A stretch of 63,136 nucleotides of DNA from an uncultured Pelagibacteraceae bacterium (lineage in GTDB: Bacteria; Pseudomonadota; Alphaproteobacteria; Pelagibacterales; Pelagibacteraceae), in assembly GCA_902539745.1 (NCBI GenBank), contig CACBKA010000007.1, positions 1 to 63,136 of the forward strand, given 5' to 3'. The stretch's first letter is position 1. Each line of letters starts with the position of its first letter. The notes beneath the pieces were generated by a model, which saw nothing but the letters and a program-made list of their open reading frames with translations, searched no databases and was not told the DNA's origin. A program made the translations under genes and the position numbers. Below are positions 1 to 9,774 of the stretch, piece after piece.

Positions 1-708
1 ACTGCAAAATTAATGAACCCAAGTAAAAAAGTTTTGATACCTGATATGCAGGCTGGTTGTTCACTTGCTGAATCAATTACAGGTCAAGATGTAAGAATGC
101 TTAAAGAAAAATACCCAGGTGTTCCAGTCGTATCTTATGTCAATACCTCTGCTGATGTTAAAGCAGAAACAGATATATGTTGCACATCTGCAAATGCTGT
201 AAAAGTTGTTGAGTCTTTAGGAACTGATAAAGTTATTTTTCTTCCTGATCATTATCTTGCAAATTACGTTCAAAAAAATACAAAAGTAAAAATCATTTCA
301 TGGCAAGGAACCTGTATGGTCCACGAAAAATTTACTGGTAAAGAAGTTGAGGATATTAAAAAAGAAAATCCAGGAATTGAAGTTATTGCTCACCCTGAAT
401 GTCCACCAGATGTAATAAGTGCTTCTGACTTTGCAGGATCAACATCAAGTATGGTGAAGTATGTAAAGGAAAAGCAACCAAAAAGGGTTTTGTTAGTAAC
501 TGAATGTACAATGAGCGATAATGTTCAAGTTGAAAATCCCAACGTTCAATTTGTAAAACCGTGTAACCTTTGTCCTCATATGAAAAAAATTACTTTAAAC
601 AAAATCTATGATTGTTTAAAGAATGAAACCAATGAAATTAAAATTAGTCATAATATTGCTGAAATGGCAAGAAAATCTGTTTTGAGAATGGCCGAAATTG
701 GTAGATAA
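1..708 (+). CDS. nadA: Quinolinate synthase NadA, 5' end cut by the window
   Basis: Condenses iminoaspartate with dihydroxyacetone phosphate to quinolinate, the first committed compound of de novo NAD synthesis. The frame is open from base 1 (first codons read T-A-K-L-M), so the ATG at 13 is internal and roughly the first third of the protein (family about 330-350 residues) lies outside the window. Cysteines that fit cluster or substrate binding in NadA occur in [15 protein letters not shown] and PCNLCPHMK. nadC follows six bases later, so the two consecutive pathway steps are probably co-transcribed. Identification is secure. Confidence 0.95.
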   Translation, partial: TAKLMNPSKKVLIPDMQAGCSLAESITGQDVRMLKEKYPGVPVVSYVNTSADVKAETDICCTSANAVKVVESLGTDKVIFLPDHYLANYVQKNTKVKIISWQGTCMVHEKFTGKEVEDIKKENPGIEVIAHPECPPDVISASDFAGSTSSMVKYVKEKQPKRVLLVTECTMSDNVQVENPNVQFVKPCNLCPHMKKITLNKIYDCLKNETNEIKISHNIAEMARKSVLRMAEIGR

Positions 709-714
709 TTTCGA

Positions 715-1551
715 GTGCAAAAAATAAATAATAAATATATTAGATCAATTGTTTATGATGCTTTAAGAGAAGATCTAAAGCCATTAGGAGATATAACATC
801 TAGAAATATAAATAATAAAAAAATTACAGCCAAAATTATTTCTGGTCAAAACTGTATAATTGGAGGTCTTAATTTTGCAAAAGAGACATTTAAAACTTTA
901 GATAAAAAAACCATTTTTATAACAAAAACAATTGATGGAAAAAAAGTTAAAAAAGGTAAAGTTCTTGCAATTTTAAAAGGTAATGCAAAAAGTATTCTTA
1001 AAGCCGAAAGAGTCGCCTTAAATTTTATAGGATTAATTTCTGGAGTAGCAACAATTACAAATAAATTTGTTAAGAAAGTAAATGGTAAATCCTGCAAAAT
1101 ATGCTGTACAAGAAAAACATTGCCAAATCTTAGATTAATACAAAAGTATGGAGTGAGCCTAGGTGGTGGAATTAATCATAGATTTAATCTAAGTGATGAA
1201 ATACTAATTAAAGACAATCATATTGCTATAAACAAAAATATTAAAAACCTTGTACAAAGATCAATAAAAAATAGAAATGGTAAGAAAATTACTGTGGAAG
1301 TAGACAATATTAATCAACTAAAAAAAATAATTGGACTTAAATTTAATAGAGTTTTGTTTGATAATATGAATGTTAAAAATTTAAGAAAAGCTGTTAAAAT
1401 ATCAAAAAAATATTACGAAACTGAAGCCTCAGGTGGAGTAACTCTCAAAAATATTAAGAAAATTTCTTCTACTGGTGTTAATAGAATTTCAATCGGCCAA
1501 ATTACACATAGTGCACCAAGTGTAGATTGTAAATTAGATTTTATCTCCTGA
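715..1551 (+). CDS. nadC: Nicotinate-nucleotide pyrophosphorylase (quinolinate phosphoribosyltransferase)
   Basis: Converts quinolinate and PRPP to nicotinate mononucleotide with loss of CO2, the step after NadA. The 278-residue protein is full length for the family. It starts at GTG 715, six bases after the nadA stop. Visible family blocks are GDITS near the N-terminus, CTRKTLPNLR in the middle, the DEILIKDNH loop, VEVDN, LFDNM and the EASGGV phosphate-binding strand. Its 3' end overlaps the convergent ppdK stop by 11 bases, so there is no room for an intergenic terminator. Confidence 0.95.
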   Translation: MQKINNKYIRSIVYDALREDLKPLGDITSRNINNKKITAKIISGQNCIIGGLNFAKETFKTLDKKTIFITKTIDGKKVKKGKVLAILKGNAKSILKAERVALNFIGLISGVATITNKFVKKVNGKSCKICCTRKTLPNLRLIQKYGVSLGGGINHRFNLSDEILIKDNHIAINKNIKNLVQRSIKNRNGKKITVEVDNINQLKKIIGLKFNRVLFDNMNVKNLRKAVKISKKYYETEASGGVTLKNIKKISSTGVNRISIGQITHSAPSVDCKLDFIS

Positions 1552-4201
1552 GCTCTGCTTGTGCGGCTGCTAACCTTGCAATTGGTACTCTAAATGGTGA
1601 GCAGGAAACATAGTTTAAACCTGCTTTTGAACAAAATTCTATACTTTTGGGGTCACCACCATGTTCGCCACAAATTCCAAGTTTAAGTTTTTTGTTATTC
1701 TTTCTTCCTCTTTCAGTGGCAATTTTTACTAATTCACCTACACCATCTTTATCAATACTTACGAAAGGGTCTGTATCAAAAATTTTGTGATCGATATAAT
1801 CATTTAAAAATTTTCCTGAGTCATCTCGACTTATACCATAAGTTGTTTGTGTTAAATCATTTGTTCCAAAGCTAAAAAAGTCAGCATGTTTCGAGATCGG
1901 CGCCGCTCTGAGTGCAGCCCTTGGTAGCTCGATCATTGTACCAACAAAGTAATTAATTTTTATTTTATTTTCTTTCTGAACTTTATCAGCAACCTTATTA
2001 ACTAATTTTCTCATTATTCCAAGCTCATCTTCTGTTGAAACAAGAGGTATCATAATTTCTGGTATTATGGATTGAATTTTTTCTTTTTTACATTCAATAA
2101 GCGCTGTAAATATTGCTTTGCATTGCATTTCGTATATTTCGGGGAAAGATATACCTAATCTACATCCCCTGTGACCGAGCATAGGGTTCAATTCGTGAAG
2201 TTCGGCTACTCTATCTTTAATTTCCTTAACACCTAAATTAAGTGATCTGGCTAGATCTTCCATATCTTTATCTGTTTTTGGAAGAAATTCATGCAGTGGA
2301 GGATCTAAAAGTCTAACAGTTACTGGCAGGCCATTCATGATTTTAAAGATTTCTTTGAAATCATTTTTCTGATGAGGTAATAATTTTTCTAAAGCAAGTT
2401 TCCTACCATCTAAATCCTTCGATACGATCATTTGTCTAACAGACAAAATTCTCTCTTCTTCAAAAAACATATGTTCGGTTCTACATAAACCAATTCCCTC
2501 TGCACCAAAGCTTCTTGCTACTTTAGTGTCCTGTGGTGTTTCTGAATTAGTCCTAATTTTTAATTTTCTAAAATCATCTGCCCACTTCATAATTGTTGAA
2601 AAATATCCTGATATATCTGGTTTAACAGTTGGTACTACACCTTGCATCACCCTTCCTGATCCACCATCTATAGTAATAGTATCACCTTCTTTAATAACTA
2701 AATCTCCAACTTTAAATTCTTTACTTTCATAATCTATGTTGATTTCTGCCGAGCCTGAAACACAAGGCCTGCCCATTCCCCTGGCAACTACAGCAGCGTG
2801 ACTTGTCATTCCGCCTCGTGCTGTAAGAATACCTTTTGCCGCGTGCATTCCATGAATATCCTCAGGCGAAGTTTCTACTCTCACCAGAATTGTATCTTCT
2901 TTTTGATTTTGCATTCTCTCAGCTTCATCGGCGGTAAAAACGACTTTTCCACTTGCAGCACCTGGAGATGCAGGCAAACCTTTTGCTATTATTTTTTTTT
3001 CAACTTTATCATCTAACGTAGGGTGTAAAAGTGTGTCAAGTGTGTTTGGATCAATTCTTAAAATGGCATCTTTTTTTGTTATTAATTTTTCTTTAACCAT
3101 ATCTACTGCAATTTTTAAAGCAGCATTTGCAGTACGTTTTCCATTTCTAGTTTGTAACATCCATAATTTTTTATTTTCAACTGTGAACTCTATATCTTGC
3201 ATGTCTTTATAATGTTTTTCTAGTTTTAGGAAAATATTTTTTAATTCACTAAAAACTTTTGGCATGGTTTCCTCCATCGATTTTTCTCTTACACCAGCTT
3301 CCTCTCTTGCTCGCTTAGTTATATATCTCGGAGTCCTGCTGCCTGCTACAACATCCTCTCCTTGAGCGTTTATTAAGTATTCTCCAAAAAATTTATTTTC
3401 CCCAGTAGATGGATTTCTTGTAAAAGCTACACCCGTAGCGCAATCATTACCCATATTTCCAAATACCATAGACTGAACATTTACTGCTGTACCCCAATCG
3501 CTAGGTATTTGATTTAATTTCCTGTAGGTCTTTGCTCTTTTACTTTCCCAAGATAAAAATACAGCATTAATCGCACCAAACAATTGTTCATTAACATCTT
3601 GAGGAAAATTTTTATTAGTTTTTTCCTTAATTAATTTTTTAAAATTATTAATTAAACCTTCCCAGTCATCTGAGGTAAGTTCGGTATCTTGTAGAACGCC
3701 CTTTGTTAATTTATAATTATCAATCATTTCTTCAAAATGAAACGTTTCAACACCCATTACAACATTGGCATACATTTGAATAAATCTTCTATAACTATCT
3801 TTGGCAAATCTATCATTTTCTGTTTTTTTTGATAAAGCTACCACCGTCATATCGTTAAGACCTAAATTAAGAATAGTATCCATCATTCCAGGCATAGAAA
3901 CTCTTGAACCAGATCTCACAGATACCAATAAAGGATTATTATTATCACCAAACTTTTTCTTAGTCTTTGCTTCGATTTTTTTTAATTCTTTTTTTATCTC
4001 AACCTTAATTTTTGTATTTAATTTTTTATTACTCTTATAAAAAATTTCACACATCTTAGTTGAAATGGTAAAACCTGGGGGTACTGGCAATCCAAGTCTT
4101 GCCATTTCAGCTAGATTAGAACCTTTGCCACCTAAAATATTTCTTGAATTGGGTATTTTTTTTGCTTTTTTATCACCAAAACCAAATATTAATTTTGACA
4201 T
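1541..4201 (-). CDS. ppdK: Pyruvate, phosphate dikinase
   Basis: Reversibly interconverts pyruvate + ATP + phosphate and phosphoenolpyruvate + AMP + pyrophosphate, a PPi-linked route between the TCA cycle and the triose genes found later in the window (pgk, fba). The 886 residues match the family. The N-terminal ATP-grasp region begins GGKGSNLAEMARLGLPVPPG. The central swivelling domain has GGMTSHAAVVARGMG with catalytic His near residue 468. The C-terminal PEP barrel ends with GICGEHGGDP, catalytic Cys near residue 844. It is last in a minus-strand unit after glyQ-glyS; the glyS stop and the ppdK ATG share one base. Confidence 0.97.
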   Translation of the reverse strand: MSKLIFGFGDKKAKKIPNSRNILGGKGSNLAEMARLGLPVPPGFTISTKMCEIFYKSNKKLNTKIKVEIKKELKKIEAKTKKKFGDNNNPLLVSVRSGSRVSMPGMMDTILNLGLNDMTVVALSKKTENDRFAKDSYRRFIQMYANVVMGVETFHFEEMIDNYKLTKGVLQDTELTSDDWEGLINNFKKLIKEKTNKNFPQDVNEQLFGAINAVFLSWESKRAKTYRKLNQIPSDWGTAVNVQSMVFGNMGNDCATGVAFTRNPSTGENKFFGEYLINAQGEDVVAGSRTPRYITKRAREEAGVREKSMEETMPKVFSELKNIFLKLEKHYKDMQDIEFTVENKKLWMLQTRNGKRTANAALKIAVDMVKEKLITKKDAILRIDPNTLDTLLHPTLDDKVEKKIIAKGLPASPGAASGKVVFTADEAERMQNQKEDTILVRVETSPEDIHGMHAAKGILTARGGMTSHAAVVARGMGRPCVSGSAEINIDYESKEFKVGDLVIKEGDTITIDGGSGRVMQGVVPTVKPDISGYFSTIMKWADDFRKLKIRTNSETPQDTKVARSFGAEGIGLCRTEHMFFEEERILSVRQMIVSKDLDGRKLALEKLLPHQKNDFKEIFKIMNGLPVTVRLLDPPLHEFLPKTDKDMEDLARSLNLGVKEIKDRVAELHELNPMLGHRGCRLGISFPEIYEMQCKAIFTALIECKKEKIQSIIPEIMIPLVSTEDELGIMRKLVNKVADKVQKENKIKINYFVGTMIELPRAALRAAPISKHADFFSFGTNDLTQTTYGISRDDSGKFLNDYIDHKIFDTDPFVSIDKDGVGELVKIATERGRKNNKKLKLGICGEHGGDPKSIEFCSKAGLNYVSCSPFRVPIARLAAAQAELRR

Positions 4202-6255
4202 TAATTACCTTCCAATTTTGAAAAATCTATAAAAGTATTAAATGTAGAACAGAGTCTTTGCAAGAGTTCTAATCTATTGTTTTTAATATCATTATTTTCA
4301 TCATTTACCTTTACATTGTCAAAAAACTTGTCAGTTGATACCTTGGCATCCGATAAAAGTTTAAGGTGATTCTCATAACTTTCTTTCCTCTCCTTGTAAG
4401 TAAAAGCTTTTCTTATATCGTTAATTTTATCAAATAATTCTTTTTCCTCGTCCTGTTTAAAAAGAACTGCATCGGGACCGGATTTTGATATGTTTTTTAC
4501 TCTATCAATAATATTGTATGCTCTTTTGTAAGTTGAAACTGCATTTTTTCCAAGATCTTTTGATATAAATTTATTCATAACAAGTGTTTTTTTGTATAGC
4601 TCAAGAAAATTGTCGTTAGTATGTGAACTTAATGAGGCTTCAATTATATCAGGTCTCACCCTTTTTTCTTTTAATATATTTTTCATACGATCTCTGAAAA
4701 AATTAATTAATTCTAAATGTGTATTCTTATTTACATTCTTAACACCTTGCTCAGTGTAAAACCTTATTAAGTAATCTATCAAGTCTCTAAGACCAACGGT
4801 CAGATTATTTTCAATAATAGTTCTTAATAATCCTATGGCTGACCTTCTTAAAGCAAAAGGATCTTTTGAACCTGTAGGTTTTTCATTTATTAAAAAGAAA
4901 CCAACAAGTGTATCCAATTTATCTATTATTGATAGACCATAACTGATTGGTTTTTTTGGCACCGTTGAAGAAATACTAATTGGTAAATAATGTTCACTAA
5001 CAGCTCGAGATACTTCTTCTTCAAATCCCTGATTGGCAGCAAAATATTTTCCCATAATTCCTTGTAATTCTGGAAATTCTCCAACTAAACCTGAGACTAA
5101 GTCAGATTTACAAATAGATGCAGCTATCTCAAGTTTTTCTTTTTTAATATCAAGTTGATCTGAAATAAAATAAGCCATTTTTCTTAGTCTTTGTGTTTTG
5201 TCATAAATTGAACCTAAATTTTCATAAAACGTAATTTCTTTTAGTTTATTAATCTGCTTGATTAAATTTAAAGATTTATCTTTTTCCCAAAAGAAACTAG
5301 CATCAGAAAGTCTTGCGTCGACTACCCTTTCATTTCCTACTTTGATCACTTTTTTCTCGTCTTTTTTATTTGCAACTACAATGAAATTGTTGCTTATTCT
5401 GTCTCTATGATCAATTAAGGTAAAATACCTTTGATGAGTTTGAAGGGTAGACCTAATTACCTCAGGAGGTAATTTTAAATAACTCCTATCAAATTGAGCG
5501 ACTAATATATTTGGATTATCAACTAAATTTGTTACCTCGGTAAGTAAAGTTTGGTCAATAAAAACTTTAAAAGATTTTTTTTTACATATTGATGAAATTT
5601 TATCGTTAATAAATTTTTCACGTTCTTTATGATCAAGCATTATTGAATAGCTTTTTAAAATTTTGTTATACTCAGAAAAATTACTAATTTTTTTTTGTGT
5701 TATTGAGTAATTTTCCTCTATTTGTGTAAAATTCGAAGTCTCAAGATGTTGATAATTAAATTTTAGCACTTTGTTTCCAAAAATAGCTAAAATTGATCTT
5801 AATGGTCTACCCCAACTCATTTCATAGTCAGACCATTTCATGGATTTTTTCCAAGATATTTCGTTAAGAGATTTTAATATGCATTTAATTAATTCTTCTT
5901 CACTATTAATTTCTTTTCCTTTTATCTTAACAAAATGAAAATTTCCCTTCTCTGTTTTTTTTTCATATAGTTCACTTAAACTAACGAATCTTGATTTTGC
6001 AAAGTTTTCTAAAACTTTTTCTGGTACACCAACTTTCGGACCTTTTATTTCAGCCGGTAAAATTTTAATTTTATCTGGTAATTCAGAAATATGTGCGGTT
6101 ATTCTTGTTGGAGTAGAATAGATCTCAAAGTTTCTATATTTTATATTTGCCTCATATAGTTTTTCTCCTAAGATTTTTTTAAATTGTTTTCTTGTGCTTA
6201 TTTGAAGGTTTGGTGGTATTTCCTCACTAAAAAATTCAATTAAAAGTTCAGACAT
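4201..6255 (-). CDS. glyS: Glycyl-tRNA synthetase beta subunit
   Basis: Beta chain of the bacterial alpha2-beta2 glycyl-tRNA synthetase, which contributes to tRNA binding and the HD-like and anticodon domains. The 684 residues are close to the usual length of about 690. The opening SELLIEFFSEEIPP and the internal PPEVIRSTLQTHQRYF, GEFPELQGIMG and GSKDPFALRR blocks are family hallmarks. The ATG overlaps the glyQ stop by one base, consistent with coupled translation to give equal subunits. Confidence 0.97.
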   Translation of the reverse strand: MSELLIEFFSEEIPPNLQISTRKQFKKILGEKLYEANIKYRNFEIYSTPTRITAHISELPDKIKILPAEIKGPKVGVPEKVLENFAKSRFVSLSELYEKKTEKGNFHFVKIKGKEINSEEELIKCILKSLNEISWKKSMKWSDYEMSWGRPLRSILAIFGNKVLKFNYQHLETSNFTQIEENYSITQKKISNFSEYNKILKSYSIMLDHKEREKFINDKISSICKKKSFKVFIDQTLLTEVTNLVDNPNILVAQFDRSYLKLPPEVIRSTLQTHQRYFTLIDHRDRISNNFIVVANKKDEKKVIKVGNERVVDARLSDASFFWEKDKSLNLIKQINKLKEITFYENLGSIYDKTQRLRKMAYFISDQLDIKKEKLEIAASICKSDLVSGLVGEFPELQGIMGKYFAANQGFEEEVSRAVSEHYLPISISSTVPKKPISYGLSIIDKLDTLVGFFLINEKPTGSKDPFALRRSAIGLLRTIIENNLTVGLRDLIDYLIRFYTEQGVKNVNKNTHLELINFFRDRMKNILKEKRVRPDIIEASLSSHTNDNFLELYKKTLVMNKFISKDLGKNAVSTYKRAYNIIDRVKNISKSGPDAVLFKQDEEKELFDKINDIRKAFTYKERKESYENHLKLLSDAKVSTDKFFDNVKVNDENNDIKNNRLELLQRLCSTFNTFIDFSKLEGN

Positions 6256-7136
6256 TATCTTTCTTGGTTTTCTAACCAGCCTGATCCGGCTCCCTTTGCT
6301 AATTCTCGAATTCTATTTATGTAACCAGTTCTCTCTGCAACTGCGATTACACCTCTTGCATCTAGTAAATTAAAAATATGACTAGCTTTTAAACATTGGT
6401 CGTAAGCTGGCAAGGGAAGTTTTTGATCTAGAAGATTTTTACATTCCTGTTCTGCGATTTCAAAATTTTTTAGGAGAGAATCGGTGTTAGCTTGATCAAA
6501 ATTATAAGCGGAGAATTCTTTTTCTGACTGAAGATAAACGTCTCCATATTTAACTCCATTATCATTCCAGTCAATATCAAATACATTTTTTTTTCCTTGC
6601 ACAAACATACAAATTCTCTCTAAACCATATGTCAGCTCCACAGATATTGGTTTACATTCTATTCCTGTCATCTTTTGAAAATAAGTAAATTGTGTAATTT
6701 CCATACCATCACACCATACTTCCCAACCCAAACCTGCGGCTCCTAAAGTTGGACTCTCCCAATCATCTTCAACAAATCTTATATCGTGTTCTTTAGAGTC
6801 TATGCCAATAGCCATTAAACTTTTTAAATACAATTGTTTAATATCTTTTGGAGATGGTTTTATTATAACCTGATATTGATAATAGTGTTGCAGTCGGTTT
6901 GGATTTTTTCCATATCTTCCATCTGTTGGTCTTCTTGAGGGTTGAACGTAAGCTGCTTTCCAGGGTTTTGGTCCTAGCGATCTCAAAGTAGTTGCTGGAT
7001 GAAAAGTGCCTGCTCCAACTTCTAAATCGTATGGCTGTAAAATAATGCAACCTTGTTTGTCCCAAAATTTTTGTAAATTAAAAATTAAATTTTGAAATGA
7101 TAAGACCGTATTTTTCTTTTTAGTTTTTTTTGGCAT
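6255..7136 (-). CDS. glyQ: Glycyl-tRNA synthetase alpha subunit
   Basis: Catalytic class II chain that makes glycyl-adenylate and charges tRNA-Gly with GlyS. The 293 residues match the family. Visible blocks are [61 protein letters not shown] and ELTYGLERI. The ATG lies directly next to the stop of the upstream S49 peptidase gene, so peptidase, glyQ, glyS and ppdK form one tight minus-strand unit. Confidence 0.97.
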   Translation of the reverse strand: MPKKTKKKNTVLSFQNLIFNLQKFWDKQGCIILQPYDLEVGAGTFHPATTLRSLGPKPWKAAYVQPSRRPTDGRYGKNPNRLQHYYQYQVIIKPSPKDIKQLYLKSLMAIGIDSKEHDIRFVEDDWESPTLGAAGLGWEVWCDGMEITQFTYFQKMTGIECKPISVELTYGLERICMFVQGKKNVFDIDWNDNGVKYGDVYLQSEKEFSAYNFDQANTDSLLKNFEIAEQECKNLLDQKLPLPAYDQCLKASHIFNLLDARGVIAVAERTGYINRIRELAKGAGSGWLENQER

Positions 7137-7949
7137 CTATAAACCAAATTTTTGCCACAGAGCTCTCTCTTCTATAACGCTTACTATATTATCAACTTGA
7201 TTATCTAGTGAGGAAGATAATCTTTTTGCTAAAAAACCTTTTTGTTTTTCAAACTTTTTAATTTCAATATTTTCTCCAAATTTTTCTCTTAATATTTGTT
7301 CTGCATTTCCAATTCCATCTATAAGTCCTAATTTTAAAGAAGTTGAACCTGACCAAAATTCACCTGTAAAAGTATTATTTTTATCTGGATCTTTAAGTTT
7401 AGATCCACGACTTTTTTTTACTAAGTTTATAAAGTCTGAGTGTAGTTCTAATTGTAATTTTTTAATTCTCTCAATATCTTCGGGTTTTTCCTCTTTGAAG
7501 GGATCTAAGGTGCTTTTATTTTTTCCAGCAGTATACACTCTTCTTTGAACACCTATTCTTTTTATAGCATCCTGGAACCCAAAAGATGCAGATATAACCC
7601 CGATTGATCCAACTATTGAACTAGAATTTGCATAAATCTCGTCGCCTGCACAAGCAATTAGATAGCCGCCTGAAGCGGCAACATCTTCCGCAAAAACTAT
7701 TACTTTTTTGTTATTTTTTTTTGCAAGTTGTCTTATGTAATCATGAATTAAATGCGATTGAACTGGTGAACCTCCAGGTGAGTTTATTGATATTGCAATA
7801 CTTTTAGCCTTTTTAAAAGAAAATGCTTTTTTAATAATCTCTTGTTGGCCAGAAAAATCTATGCCTTGCCTAAATCGTCCAGCTGATCCAATGACTCCAG
7901 CTAGTCTGACATGAGGAACAATGATTTTTTTTTTAAAAATTGAAAACAT
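7137..7949 (-). CDS. S49 family serine protease (SppA/SohB-like)
   Basis: Single-domain membrane-associated or periplasmic serine peptidase of the ClpP-fold S49 family, thought to degrade cleaved signal peptides. The 270 residues correspond to the short SppA form rather than the duplicated E. coli SppA. SINSPGGSP lies near residue 54, and the nucleophile is probably Ser93 in EDVAASGGY. A catalytic lysine is likely within AGKNKSTLDPF (residues 141-151). The N-terminus has only a short hydrophobic patch and no clear signal peptide, so membrane placement is uncertain. First gene of the unit running into glyQ. Confidence 0.88.
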   Translation of the reverse strand: MFSIFKKKIIVPHVRLAGVIGSAGRFRQGIDFSGQQEIIKKAFSFKKAKSIAISINSPGGSPVQSHLIHDYIRQLAKKNNKKVIVFAEDVAASGGYLIACAGDEIYANSSSIVGSIGVISASFGFQDAIKRIGVQRRVYTAGKNKSTLDPFKEEKPEDIERIKKLQLELHSDFINLVKKSRGSKLKDPDKNNTFTGEFWSGSTSLKLGLIDGIGNAEQILREKFGENIEIKKFEKQKGFLAKRLSSSLDNQVDNIVSVIEERALWQKFGL

Positions 7950-8081
7950 ATGATTAAAGGTTAATAATAATTCTTATATCAGCACATAAATTAAATTGAA
8001 ATATAAATTACGCTACTCATGGTTGAAAATGACATGCGTCACATAGTTCTAAAATAATAATTAATAAATTTTTGAAAAGTA

Positions 8082-8087
8082 TATAAT
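8082..8087 (+). promoter_or_regulatory. Candidate -10 element just before ispB
   Basis: A perfect TATAAT hexamer lies ten bases before the ispB ATG at 8097. If used, transcription would begin about two bases before the start codon and the mRNA would be nearly leaderless. No good -35 hexamer is seen 16-18 bases upstream. In DNA this AT-rich the hexamer may be chance. The rest of the 147-base divergent gap (7950-8096) shows no recognised RNA or operator. Confidence 0.28.
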
Positions 8088-8096
8088 GATTACTGT

Positions 8097-9086
8097 ATGG
8101 GATCTGTAATTCCTTTAAAAAAATCTGCAAATAACGCTTACTTAGATTTAAGAAACCACTTAAATGATAAGCTTGATTCTGTCGAAAAACTAATCAAAAA
8201 CAAACTTAAAAGTAATGTCGCATTAATAAAAAAAATGAGTGATTATCACCTTGACTCGGGCGGCAAAAGAATAAGGGCTCTTCTGACGATGGGTTGTTCA
8301 AAATTAGGCGGTTATTCAGATGGTGATAGAGATGTAAATCTTGCAGCGTGTGTTGAATTAATTCACAGCGCAACCTTACTTCACGATGATGTTATTGATC
8401 AAAGTAAAGTACGGAGAGGTAACAAAACTCCAAATCACATATGGGGAAATCAATCCTCTATATTGGTTGGAGACTATTTGCTAAGCAGATGTTTTGAAAT
8501 GATGGTTGAAGATGGGAATCTAGAGATATTGAAACTTCTTTCATCAACATCAACTAAAATTGCTCAAGGAGAAGTTATGCAGCTCCAACACAAAGGTGAA
8601 GCTGATCTTTTAGAAGAAAATTATCTAAAAATAATAAATTTAAAAACTGCAGCCCTGTTTTCAGCAGCTACTAGAGTTGGGGCATGTTTGTCAGATTTGG
8701 ATATTAAGAAAAAAGACGCTTTAGGATCATATGGTAAAAATTTAGGTCTAGCTTTTCAAATTGCAGACGATGCTTTGGATTATTTTTCTAAAGAAAAAAT
8801 ATTTGGAAAAGAAATTGGTAAAGATTTTTTTGAAGGTAAAGTAACTCTACCGGTTATAATAGTATATCAAAAAGCTAATTCTATAGAGAGAGCATTTTTA
8901 ATAAATACTTTCAAAAAAGAAGTGAGAAATAAAATAGATTTGGAAGAGACTCAAAAACTAATTAAAAAATATAAGGCATTAGAGACAACTTTTAAAAGAG
9001 CAGAGTACTTTGTAAATGTTTCTTACGATGCTTTGGGTATTTTCGAAAATTCAGAAGAAAAAAAATATTTTACAAAACCTAACTAG
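8097..9086 (+). CDS. ispB: Long-chain (octaprenyl-type) polyprenyl diphosphate synthase
   Basis: Elongates farnesyl diphosphate with isopentenyl diphosphate to the side chain of ubiquinone. The 329 residues fit the long-chain trans-prenyltransferase family. The first aspartate-rich motif is LLHDDVID (Asp 97, 98 and 101), of DDxxD form. The second is QIADDALDYF near residues 222-231. GGKRIRALL near 55-63 binds substrate diphosphate. Chain length cannot be read from sequence; octaprenyl is inferred from context and similarity. It stands alone on the plus strand, divergent from the S49 peptidase gene and convergent with pdxH. Confidence 0.9.
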   Translation: MGSVIPLKKSANNAYLDLRNHLNDKLDSVEKLIKNKLKSNVALIKKMSDYHLDSGGKRIRALLTMGCSKLGGYSDGDRDVNLAACVELIHSATLLHDDVIDQSKVRRGNKTPNHIWGNQSSILVGDYLLSRCFEMMVEDGNLEILKLLSSTSTKIAQGEVMQLQHKGEADLLEENYLKIINLKTAALFSAATRVGACLSDLDIKKKDALGSYGKNLGLAFQIADDALDYFSKEKIFGKEIGKDFFEGKVTLPVIIVYQKANSIERAFLINTFKKEVRNKIDLEETQKLIKKYKALETTFKRAEYFVNVSYDALGIFENSEEKKYFTKPN

Positions 9087-9107
9087 TTTTAGCCTAAACA
9101 GATCTTT

Positions 9108-9740
9108 CTAAGGATAAAGTATTTCTTTTACCCAATTGTCATTCTCTTTTTTATAGTTAAGTCTCTCGTGAATTCTATTTTTTATTTCCAACCAAAATTC
9201 AATTCGTTCGGGTTTTAAATTCCAACCAGACCAGTGAGGTGGTCTAGGCACTTTATTTTCGTCTGGATATTTTTTTTTAAATTCTTCAAATCTTTGGATT
9301 AACTCTTCTCTTTTTTTCATTACACTAGACTGTGATGATGCCCACGCTCCTATTCTGCTTCTATAAGCTCTTGAATTATAATATTTGTCAGCAACTTTAT
9401 CATCAACGACATTTACTTTACCAGAAATTCTTATTTGTCTTCTAAGACTTTTCCAATGAAAGCACATTGAGGCATTAGGATTTTTTTTAAGATCAATTCC
9501 TTTTTTGCTATTAAAATTAGTATAGAAAATAAAACCATCCTCGCTATAACCTTTTAACAAAACCATTCTCACACTTGGAATTCCATCAGGTGTTGAAGTT
9601 GCAAGAGATAATGCGTTTGGATCATTAATTTCACTTTTTTCGGCAACAGAAAACCAATTTTTAAACAAAACAATAGGATTTGCCTCATCCCCAAAGCAAT
9701 TATCCAGTCCTAACGAATTTTGGCCATTTTTTTGATTCAT
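9108..9740 (-). CDS. pdxH: Pyridoxamine/pyridoxine 5'-phosphate oxidase
   Basis: FMN-dependent oxidase that makes pyridoxal 5'-phosphate. The 210 residues are typical. Family blocks visible are ATSTPDGIPSVRMVLLKGY, FYTNFNSKKG, MCFHWKSLRRQIRISG, SRIGAWASSQSS and, near the end, the PRPPHWSGWNL and RIEFWL substrate and flavin loops. It is divergent from aroC (34-base gap) and convergent with ispB (21-base gap). Identification is secure. Confidence 0.96.
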   Translation of the reverse strand: MNQKNGQNSLGLDNCFGDEANPIVLFKNWFSVAEKSEINDPNALSLATSTPDGIPSVRMVLLKGYSEDGFIFYTNFNSKKGIDLKKNPNASMCFHWKSLRRQIRISGKVNVVDDKVADKYYNSRAYRSRIGAWASSQSSVMKKREELIQRFEEFKKKYPDENKVPRPPHWSGWNLKPERIEFWLEIKNRIHERLNYKKENDNWVKEILYP

Positions 9741-9774
9741 AATTAATATAAAATAATTTATACATTAAATATCG

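Noticed and set aside
7950-8096. Small RNA, riboswitch or 12-codon ORF in the S49 peptidase/ispB gap
   Set aside because: No stable hairpin, no terminator and no recognised aptamer core; the small ATG frame near 8018 has no ribosome-binding site or similarity I know.
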